Assembly (NCBI GenBank): GCA_025617745.1
Contig: CM046853.1
Location: 6,940,873-7,004,872, forward strand
DNA: 64,000 nucleotides
Source: Heliocidaris erythrogramma
Taxonomy: Eukaryota > Echinodermata > Echinoidea > Camarodonta > Echinometridae
Direction: 5' to 3'
Below are positions 34,101 through 43,279 of this stretch, one piece after another. A model generated the notes under the pieces. It made no database searches. It saw only the letters and a list, made by a program, of their open reading frames with translations, and was not told the DNA's origin. The position numbers were made by a program, and so were the translations under genes. Each line of letters starts with the position of its first letter. Position 1 is the first letter of the stretch.

Positions 34101-35560
34101 TACAAACTCATCTTGGATATGAGCCAATATACACATGATATAGATGAGAGGTTATCATTAATCACTGTAATAAGAATGGATGCTATAAATAGGACCGCTA
34201 ATGGAAAAATAGTATTATTGTTGTGAAGGGAAATAAAGCCAAGTCGTTGCTCCGACTCATACTAGGAATCCGACAATGCATGTTTGGTAATATGCCCATA
34301 ACACTATTGAATACTGACGCAGTACTGCAGGTACTACTTCACTGAAATCATTTTGTTATGACTTTTGGTTTAACAAGAATAACAGTTATGACAGCATACG
34401 AAACAAAATGTCAGAAAAAAAACATTCTAATTGGATTGATGCTTTCTGTGGAAGTATTGCAGACTGTATTGTTGCTTTGGGAATATCTTGACCAAATCAT
34501 TACCCTTTTTCTTTCGTTTTCTAGTCATGTCAGATATTTTCGTGTCGCGATCTCGCACTCGACTATCGCCTTTCTCGGTCTCGATTTACGGTTATTATTT
34601 CAGCTATTTACGTCTAATATTGCGGTTATTACGTCCGTGGACTTCCTACCATGGTGGGAAAAGTGAGAGCCGACCAACACTGCCACTGGCCGGGTACAAG
34701 TAATTACAACTGGCAGTCTCGCACATCTCTCAACTCAACATTACGTTAAAGGGGAATTAACCTCAAAATATAAATGTGCTTATATTCAAAGATGTAATCT
34801 ATTCCTTCTTGTTGTCCTAGGTAGTTTTGCATCAAAATGTACGAGATGGGTATAAATCAAGATTTTCTCAGAAAAAATTATCGTCTGCTAGCGATTTTTC
34901 ATCCGAATGCAAAATTGTCTTTCTTCCTGATACAAAATCCTATTTGAGATTTAACAAAAATGAGAGATATATATATACATATAAAATGTGTTTTATATTT
35001 CTTTTAAAATTACTTTTTTTTTTTTACTAAATATAGATCTATTTTCTTGATACTATGACGTACGCGACGGAGTAAATTAATTCAAATTTGTGGATAACTT
35101 TCACAAGCGTCAATAGTGACAAACTATGCATTCGGCTGCTTTGACATAATGAAATTCAATAGTCAGAATGCCGTTGTATAAATTATGTTCTGCTTTGCAA
35201 GGCAAGCCCAAGAAATCGATTTCTATTTAGCAAGACCAGAGAATTTAAAAAGAAATTTAGAAATTTCAAATTTTAGAATATATGTATACATCTGTTATGT
35301 ATTTCCCGTCATATATGGGGATTCGTTTTGTAATGAAGAGAAGTAATTTAGCTCTAGGATTAAAAATATCTTCCTGACCGGAACGGTTTCCAATGGTTCA
35401 TGTACAACTCCATTATCATCAAGAAAATGGCAGCCCCCATGTAAAGCGTTATCAGATGATACCGTGTGCCAGTTTCTGATATTTTATTTCTAAAGTGATA
35501 CAGGCCAATGATTAAGAATATATTACACCTTTGAAGTACATTTATATTCTGGGGTTAATT
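31150..35560. other. Non-coding stretch
   Basis: No exon or transposon protein recognised. Notable simple structures are the poly-G/TTTAAA/poly-C palindrome at 32105-32157, a 10-bp-stem hairpin with a 2-nt loop at 33674-33695 (AACCACAAGC/GCTTGTGGTT), and a C run at about 33842-33856. Confidence 0.4.
32105..32157. repeat. Poly-G / poly-C palindrome around TTTAAA
   Basis: About 32 bases of G (with two A interruptions), then TTTAAA, then about 16 C. The G and C runs can pair as a hairpin. The G run could also form a quadruplex on one strand. Confidence 0.75.
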
Positions 35561-35571
35561 TTCCTTTAAAA

Positions 35572-35605
35572 CAAGGAGGTACTAGGCTTGCCTATTACCT
35601 CCTTG
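35572..35605. repeat. Short palindrome, copy 1
   Basis: CAAGGAGGTA ... TACCTCCTTG with the core ctaggcttgcctat. A longer version of the same palindrome occurs at 54379-54425. This suggests a small dispersed hairpin element and not chance. Confidence 0.55.
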
Positions 35606-35804
35606 GTTAAAATATCGGTTCAATATAAAAATAAATCTACATTTATTCTGTTGATTTTGTCCCTGCACGCTTGCCCGGTTCTCCTTGGAAACCCTGCAGC
35701 CACAAGCTGGTCTGCCAATTTGTCATAATATGGGTTTGTTCCTCGTCAACCCATTCATTTCATCTTGTATTTCGGGTTCGGACCAAGCGAGAAGGGCCTT
35801 CAGT

Positions 35805-38090
35805 TTCAGTTACAGTTTCAGTTTAGTTTATTTCCATTTCCAGCAACAATACAAATCAATACAAATCAATATTCAGTAAATAATACAATTATAATATCCA
35901 TGTACAATTCAAAAGAATAAAATCTTATGTGACTATAAAATCAATGACATTGAAGGTACATTTTCATTGAACAAAGTAAACATTGGAAATGGAGGAGTCC
36001 ACTTGAAAAGCAAAGCTTGTAAACTGTGGACCCCCGAGATTGAACATTATTGTAATGCATGTATAAAAAAACAAGGGAAAAAATATTACCAATCTTTGTT
36101 GAGAATTTTCATGAAGCGAGAAAAAAAAAAAAAAAAAAAAAAAACCCTGAAAGAGTTCTCAAGAGAGTATATACTCAAGAAAAGCCAACATAGAACATTA
36201 AAGAGCAACACACAGTACCAGACATTCACAAGAAGGGACAAGCTGCATGTTGAATGGAGTGAGAGACCAAGGAGATAGAAGATAGCGCACAAATTCCATG
36301 ACCAAATAAATACTACGAGTTAAAGGCGAGGCAAATAAAAGATTAAATGGAGTGAGAACAGAATTGAATGGGATGGAAGACATAAAGAGGATAATGCACT
36401 ATAGTTAGGTGTTGTATGAAGCAAGCAAGAACTCTTTTAATCTTTTCTTGAAAACGTTAAGGGATGGGGCAGTCTTCAGTTCATTGGGTAGTGCATTCCA
36501 ATATTTAGGGCCTTCAAAAATAAATGTATTTTGAGCGAAACATGATCTAAGTAGGGGTAGATGGAACTTATCCGAGTGCTTTGTAGGATATTTGTGAATT
36601 AAATCATTTTTAACGAACATATCAAGAAATGCATCTGGTAATATGTTGTTAATATATTTATACATAAATTGACCTAATTGAAAATAATACAAATCCCTTA
36701 TTTTTAATATTTTGTTATCCAGAAATAAAGGATTAGTATGAGATCGTATTGGAGAATTACATATAATACGAATTGCTTTCTTTTGTAATAAAGAGACCTT
36801 GTTCAGGAAAGTCTTGTGAGTATTACCCCAAACCAAAAGGCCGTAAGTCAGATATGGTTGGATCAATGAAGAGTAAAGCATTAATAATGACGAACGAGGA
36901 GGAAGTGATTTAAGTCTATAGATCACGCCAATATTGCGTGAAATTGTTGTACATATATTATAAATGTGATATTTCCATGAGAGCTTACTATCTACTATAA
37001 CACCCCAAAACTTGGTGTGGGAAACACATTGTAAAGGAGTGTCATCAAAAATGACATCAGAGGGTAAGGAATCTAATGAATTACTGAAGAACATATAATT
37101 TGTTTTTTGGAGATTGAGTGATAGTTTGTTAGCTCTGATCCATTGGGATATTTTCGATAATTCGTTGTTAACAGTATCTAGAAGAACTTTGTGGTCACTG
37201 TGAGAACAAAATAAATTAGTGTCATCCGCAAATAAAATAAAGGAAAGAACTTGGGATGATCTATAAAAATCATTAATATATAGTATAAACAACAACGGGC
37301 CTAATAAACTTCCTTGTGGGACGCCACAATTGATATGACGAAAATCTGATGAATGTTCATTTTAAAAAACGTATTGTTTTCTGTTTGAAAGATAACTCTT
37401 GAACCACTCTAAGGCCTTCCCACGTACACCATAGTGTGAAAGTTTATAGAGCAAAATATTGTGATTGATGGTATCGAAGGCCTTAGAGAGGTCCAGGAAG
37501 ATGCCAATTGTATGTGAGGATTTATCTATTGCGTGGGCGACCTTCTCGACAAAAGACATCAACGCGTGGACAGTGCTATGCTGTTCTCTGAATCCAAACT
37601 GGGAGCTGGAAAAGATGTTACATTTCTTCAGAAAGGAAATCATTCTAACGTATATTACCCTTTCTAATAATTTTGAAAAGGAGGGTAAAAGAGAGATGGG
37701 TCGATAGTTACTAATTTCTGATTTATCGCCCTTCTTAAACAAGGGAATAACTTTCGCAATTTTCATTGAATCTGGGAATATTCCATGAGATAATGACAGG
37801 TTAAAAATATGAACTAGGGGATCAACAATATATGGAATAATACCTTTCAGTAAACAATTATTTATTTCATCATATCCAGAACTCTTTTTGTTTACTAATT
37901 TCATAACAATAGTCAAAATTTCTTGCCTATTCGTGGGAGTAACAAATATTGAAGTTGGATTTTGGGGGCCTAAAAAGTCTACAAAGCTTTTATCTGACAC
38001 AGGAATTTTACTAGCCTTCACTTCCTCTTCGCTGTAGTTTGAGCCCTTGACACACATTTCAACACAATGATATAAATATGGAAAAAGTGC
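35805..38090 (-). mobile_element. CR1/jockey-like LINE, 5'-truncated, reverse transcriptase broken by one stop
   Basis: Non-LTR retrotransposon on the minus strand. 38057-37362 encodes the first RT blocks: KVIPLFKKGD, NYRPISLLP, QFGFREQHST, FLDLSKAFDTI and YGVRGKALEWF. 37295-36405 continues after a single in-frame TAA (about 37360) with VPQGSLLGPLLF, ILFADDTNLF (catalytic FADD) and the C-terminal GPKYWNALP...FKKRLKEFL. The endonuclease half is missing. Sequence from 36404 down to about 35805 is a 3' UTR with an A run (the T-strand of 36121-36144) and a short ACTGAA-type tail. Only one stop in about 530 codons suggests a fairly young copy. Confidence 0.85.
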
Positions 38091-38314
38091 TAGTATTATT
38101 AAAAAAACTGTTAGATCTTGCTCGGATGGCGTCTAATATGCCAATGCCTTAATCTTGAGAAAAAACAAAACAAAACAAGCATAATATTGTGCACCGTTAG
38201 CGGCGCGCGGATTTTCACGTGAACCGGAAATATGTTTATTATGACGTCATTTAAACGCGATTACAATTGATCGTGCGTTTATGCTTCCCAGAAACAGTCT
38301 TTCTGGAGAAACGC

Positions 38315-38362
38315 CGATCGTAAACGCACCTATTTGTGCACCTATTTGTGCGTTTACGATCG
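38315..38362. repeat. 15-bp perfect hairpin with repeated loop
   Basis: CGATCGTAAACGCAC (38315-38329) is perfectly complementary to GTGCGTTTACGATCG (38348-38362). The sequence 'cacctatttgtg' occurs twice, overlapping, in between. It lies just left of the Harbinger element at 38507 and may be part of another MITE. Confidence 0.6.
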
Positions 38363-38506
38363 ACGATTATAGGAAATTGAGAAAGGACGCAACCGTGTTT
38401 TTAACTAAACGCGTAACAAAAGCCTCATTCTGGCCTGAAAAAGGTGAACATAAACGCACTCTAAGTTTCGCATTGGAACAGCTCCATTGGTGTTGTATAT
38501 CCATAA

Positions 38507-40616
38507 TGCTGGCGTCACACTGTCCCGAACTTGAGACAAGATGGCAATACGAATATGGAATTTTCAATTTCGCGCGAAGTTGGCCTCGAACTTGGTCAAC
38601 AGCCAATCAACAGCCGAAGCAAGTACGATGCCTACAGAAGGCCACACGATGGCACCCGAACCACACACGAAGGCTACACGAAGATGTGAAATTATATTAA
38701 GAGGTTTACCCGAATGACACACGAAAGCCACACGATGGCTACACGACGTCGTATTGAGAGTACGATGCGTTCGAACTTGGTCACGAAGAGGTCACGTGAC
38801 ATCCGGATGGTATAAAACCTTCGACCGACCGTACCGTATACATGTTGGAAATTCAGTTGCTGATCGGATAGTTACTAGTATTTGGGAGATGACAACACAT
38901 TTCAACTTTAATATGCTACCCAAGGCAGTGAGAGGCAGGAGGAAGAAGCTGGCTGGTATACAGAACTCAGAAGAGGAAATCAGACGAAACTGGGAATTTA
39001 GAATTTGAGGTCCTCAGAAGACAGCACTGGATCTCCGCGGTACCCATCCAGATGTACTTTGTCATTTATCAATGCCCCTGGGATGACATTCTGGTTCTGG
39101 TCCTCCAAGTCCATCAGGTTGTTGTGGGCGGCTGGATATCTCAGTCTGATGAGATTGTGAAGGATCACACAAGTTGTGATTATTTTTCTGCATGTCTCTG
39201 CATGGCCTCTGGTTCATGGTCCTCAGCAAAGCTTGGAACTTGTGTGCCAGAATACCAAATGCATCTTCCACTACACGCCTGGATCTGGAGAGTCTGTAGT
39301 TAAATATTCTCTCATGGTGTAGTCTGCGTCAACCAGGGCCATGAGGACAATGGAGAAAACGCCTTTGTAGTTTCCATACTCAGAGCCAGTATTCCAAGGA
39401 CAGGTGACCGCCACATGCCGTTCAGACCACCACAGCAGTGTGGAAATTGCCATCTATTATCAAACTGATGAGCAATGGCTGTCTACTCTTCAGTTGTAGT
39501 AGGACACTGGATCACCTCAGCAGCAAACTCGGGTTTGATGGCATCGCAGACTTCATTAATGATGAGGGAGATGGTGTTTGGAGCAACTCTGAAGTTGTGG
39601 GACAGACTTGGATAATCGTCACCGCAGGCCAGGTGTCGTAGAGTGATGGACAGCTTGAGACCAGGAGGGATAGACTTTCTATACCATGAGTCCCTTTTCT
39701 CTATTATGCCTTCTACCCTTCGCAGGACTTCATCGTAGAGGCCTCTGGGCAGTCTTGTGTAGTTGTAGAAGGCCTTCTCATCTTCTGACTTCAAAAATAA
39801 AAAAGCAAAACAAGATAAGTACATGGCAGGACCGGTCCATGATACATGACTGCACTGCATCTGCATGCATGCTTTGTAAACCAAAGTTTAATCCCTTAAC
39901 CTCTCCCTCCGCCATAACCTCGCCCTAACTAAGTTTCATAATAAACACTACACTACAGAAAATTCAAGCTGTACTAAATCAGTATTCTGTCATCTACGGC
40001 AGGGGCCCCAATCCAACTCCCTCATCCTTTCACATTTGACAAGCTAATAATTTTGTGCTAGATAAGGCAAATAGCAAGAAATGACAAAGTGAAATAAAAC
40101 CAATTTTACCTGTAAGACGAGATGCTGGGCCTCATCATTCTCGCTTGAGCTACTCAATTTGACTGTCTTCGCCGACACCGTCGTCCCATATCGATGTCAT
40201 CGTACTATAATACGAAGGCTACACGCCGGCATTGCGAAGGCATCACGTTGTCGTGTTGCCTTCCTATGACAATCGGACAGCTTCTTGTTTCCTTCGTATT
40301 GTCTTCGTGAGGCGAAAAATGCCGGATGGCACCGATGATCACACGAAGTAAAGACGAAGATGACACGATTTGACAAGATGCCCTCACGATGGCCTTACGA
40401 AGGGCAAAATGGACATACGAATTCAACACAAAAATGAACCTTCGCAAGGCCTTCGGGAAGTTGCTGCCGGAGCCTGAGAAACTCCACTGGCGGTCAAACG
40501 ATGGATTAAGATGCCCTCACCAATGGCCCGATGTTTATACGATCAGGGCCGAATTTTAACATTTCCTTTATCGCGTGTCCATCTTTGCTCAAGTTCGGGT
40601 CAGTGTGACGCCTGCA
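38507..40616. mobile_element. PIF/Harbinger element D with TAA target duplication
   Basis: The left end TGCTGGCGTCACACTG is matched by the inverted right end (complement TGCAGGCGTCACACTG), and 'cccgaacttgag' continues the match. TAA flanks both sides (38504-38506 and 40617-40619). Subterminal regions on both sides are crowded with 'acacgaaggc'-like words, which look like candidate transposase-binding repeats. It encloses a decayed transposase on the minus strand. The family normally also carries a Myb-like second gene; none is visible here. Confidence 0.85.
39002..40145 (-). pseudogene. PIF/Harbinger transposase, decayed
   Basis: Minus strand. A likely small exon ending about 40110 (…NDEAQHLVLQ, donor GTAAAA) is followed after about 320 bp by a second exon from about 39789: AFYNYTRLPRGLYDEVL, then LSITLRHLACGDDYPSL and NTISLIINEVCDAI, the N-terminal helix-turn-helix part. 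A TAG interrupts the frame after CPTTTEE. The first catalytic DGKH is changed to NG plus a small deletion. ALVDADYT keeps the second Asp. About 70 codons are then missing before [19 protein letters not shown], which holds the third acidic residue, and the C-terminal part is frameshifted. It cannot encode an active enzyme. The family normally makes 3-bp TWA target duplications, as seen here. Confidence 0.8.
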
Positions 40617-40666
40617 TAAACTTTCAACAAAACGAATAAGTAGAGTCAAAAGCAGGAGAAGTGTAA

Positions 40667-41053
40667 AGCCCCGTTCCCACTTGGACGAATTTGGTTACGA
40701 ATCCGGCCGAATTTACGTCGTAAGTTATTCGTGTCGATTCGTAAAAGCATTCGTATCTATTCTTATCAATTCGTAAAGATTCGTATTTGTACTGATTCGT
40801 ACGTTCGGGTGACCTTTAGGAAATTTTTGAAATGCATGAAAAATTCGTAATTTCGTAAGTATTCATAAATATTCGTATTTTATTCGCAAGTATTCCTAAA
40901 TTGTTCTTAATGTTCGTAAAAAACTCATATCCAATTACGATTACATTAGCCTTACGAATGAAGGTCTGAATTCACGTAGGATTTACGACAACAAACGAAT
41001 GGACGACGTATATACGAACTACTTAAGAAGTGGATACGAGTGGGAACTAGGCT
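40667..41053. mobile_element. Harbinger MITE A with TAA target duplication
   Basis: 387 bp. The left end AGCCCCGTTCCCACTTGG is inverted at the right end (GTGGGAACTAGGCT). TAA flanks both sides (40664-40666 and 41054-41056). The body is packed with 'ttcgta/tacgaa' words. Over its whole length it is a nearly identical inverted copy of the right end of element B (about 42315-42696), with only scattered single-base differences by eye. No coding sequence. Confidence 0.87.
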
Positions 41054-41056
41054 TAA

Positions 41057-41319
41057 CAGATCAATGGTTAATTCCAATTCATCTCTAAAAATAAAACGTT
41101 TCCACAGAACTAGTAAAGTTAAACCCGTAGAAATGTAACAGATCAGTGGTCAATTTCAATACATGTAGAAAACAAAGCGATCGAGTAAAATTAAAAGCCG
41201 ATATAAAGCCTAGTTCCCACTATTGACCACTGATCTGTTACATTTCTACGGGTTTAACTTTACTAGTTCTGTGGAAACGTTTTATTTTTAGAGATGAATT
41301 GGAATTAACCATTGATCTG
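41057..41319. repeat. Palindromic sequence between Harbinger copies A and B
   Basis: 41057-41155 is inverted almost exactly at 41221-41319 (arms about 99 bp: 'cagatcaatggttaattcc...' against '...ggaattaaccattgatctg'). The short loop ends in another Harbinger-type terminus fragment ('taaagcctagttcccac', 41204-41220). Confidence 0.75.
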
Positions 41320-41322
41320 TTA

Positions 41323-42696
41323 AGCCTAGTTCCCACTTGGCCGAATTCAGACGAATCTGAATACGAACCTCGCGATCCATATATTCGTATTGATCGTGTT
41401 AATCGTTGTCTAAGTTACGAATAGTTTACGACATACAAGACAAATTTACGACAAATTTACGACAAACAAGACAAAGTTACGTCGTGATTACGAAGATTCG
41501 TAAACAAATGTTACGAATATATACGAACCTTTAAGAAAAATTTACGAACTTGAACGAACATACACGAATAGTTTAGGATGTTATACGATTGTTTACGACA
41601 CTGTTACGAATTATTTACGACACTTGCGACAGATTTAAGAAAGCTTTGCGATTCTTTGGCGACATTCGACACCCGTTTTTGGTCAGAGATGGTCACATGG
41701 GTCAAATGGTCAAGCTTTGCCTGGCCCTATATATATATATATATATATAAGAGGTCAGGGGTGTGTTATCCACTCATTGCACTACAATGGATATTGATGC
41801 TGACACACAAGCTGCTCTACTCCTTGAGGAAGAATGTTATCTTCTGGGAGCAGCACAACTCCTTCTGTCTACACAGAAGGATAGACATAAAGAAAAAGCT
41901 AAAAAACCAACAAAAAGGTCTGTATGGGTGAAATCCTGGCTATTGCGCAGGCCTGAATATGGACAATATGAGAAGTTATTGGCCGAATTGCATAGAGAAG
42001 ACCGGAAGGGGTACAAAAACTTTCTACGTGTCACACCTGACCTGTTCCATGAAATGGTTACTCGCCTTTCCCCCTATCTACAGAAAGATGATACTTTCAT
42101 GAGAAAAGCCCTGGAACCGGGGCTATATATATACCCGACGGTCACGTGGTCGGGAGTAGGTCGCGATATGTCGTAAATTATTCGTAAAATATTCCTAAAT
42201 AATTCGTAAAGTATTCGTGTAGTTCGTAACGATTCGTAACCAGATTCGTATACATTCGTATGCTTACGATTTCAAGAATGACATTATTATTCGCAACAAG
42301 TTCGGAAATTTGTTGTAAACTATTCGTATCCACTTCTTAAGTAGTTCGTATATACGTCGTCCATTCGTTTGTTGTCGTAAATTCTTCGTGAATTCAGACC
42401 TTCATTCGTAAGGCTAATGTAATCGTAATTGGATACGAATTTTTTACGAACATTAAGAACAATTTAGGAATACTTGCGAATAAAATACGAACATTTACGA
42501 ATACTTACGAAATTACGAATTTTTCATGCATTTCAAAAATTTCCTAAAGGTCACCCGAACGTACGAATCAGTACAAATACGAATCTTTACGAATTGATAC
42601 GAATAGATACGAATGCCATTACGAATCGACACGAATAACTTACGACGTAAATTCGGCCGGATTCGTAACCAAATTCGTCCAAGTGGGAACGGGGCT
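41323..42696. mobile_element. PIF/Harbinger element B with TTA target duplication
   Basis: 1374 bp. Ends AGCCTAGTTCCCACTTGG and CCAAGTGGGAACGGGGCT are inverted copies. TTA flanks both sides (41320-41322 and 42697-42699). Both subterminal regions are saturated with 'ttcgta/tacgaa' words. Inside it, on the plus strand, is the N-terminal part of a Harbinger transposase (41763-42120). It is therefore an internally deleted derivative of an autonomous element and the likely relative of MITE A. Confidence 0.87.
41763..42176 (+). pseudogene. PIF/Harbinger transposase, N-terminal fragment
   Basis: Inside element B. The likely start is the ATG at 41790 (MDIDAD...). Recognisable N-terminal transposase segments are RSVWVKSWLLRRPEYGQYEK, then LAELHREDRKGYKNFLRVTP, then DTFMRKALEPGL. 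Directly after EPGL the sequence turns into the subterminal tacgaa repeats. The helix-turn-helix end and the whole catalytic DDE part are therefore deleted. The open frame continues only briefly to 42176. The preserved part has no stop or frameshift, so the deletion is probably recent. Confidence 0.83.
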
Positions 42697-42699
42697 TTA

Positions 42700-43269
42700 A
42701 GCCTCTCGCATACATGCGAGAATATTTTATGAATTTGGATACGAATGGTAACGATGTGAAAATCCACGAATGTTTGCGATTGACTGCGATATAACCGGAA
42801 GTGACGTATTTTCCGCGCGTTTTCACAGCGTTTCACAATTCTACAGCAACTTTTCATGACATTCTCTCCACATTTTTCCAATTGTACACTGTTCACCATG
42901 GATGACTTTGCACAGAACCTTAATATAATAATTCGCAGATATTCGTAATATTCGCATTAATTCGTATCAAATTCTTGGCTGTCAAGTCATTAAGAATGAG
43001 TTACGAAATATACGAATGAGTTACGATAGATACGAATGAAATACGAATATGTTACGTTACATTACGAATAGTTACGTTTCCTGAAATTTTTGAACATGTT
43101 GAAAAAATTCTGCGAAGCCTGCACTCGGCTGCGAATTCTTACGAACATTTACGAACGTTACGAACCTCTGCGAATGTTCATTACGAAATGCTGGGAAAAT
43201 CTGCGATTTTTTTGTCGCAAAGAATCGTACCTTTTCGTAATGAACATTCTCAGATGTATGAGAGCTGCT
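42700..43269. mobile_element. Harbinger-like MITE C with TTA target duplication
   Basis: 570 bp. The left end AGCCTCTCGCATACATGCGAG is matched imperfectly by the inverted right end (complement AGCAGCTCTCATACATCTGAG). TTA flanks both sides (42697-42699, shared with element B, and 43270-43272). The body carries many tacgaa words but differs in sequence from A and B, so it is a different subfamily. Confidence 0.75.
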
Positions 43270-43279
43270 TTAGAGATCA

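Noticed and set aside
34358-34703. Two overlapping frames of 71-102 codons
   Set aside because: No motif, no splice or start context, mutually exclusive frames.
39052-39303. Plus-strand frame inside Harbinger element D
   Set aside because: It is antisense to the recognisable transposase C-terminus on the minus strand.
42513-42899. Minus-strand Arg/Ile/Ser-rich frames at the B/C junction
   Set aside because: They arise from the tacgaa-rich repeats and cross an element boundary.
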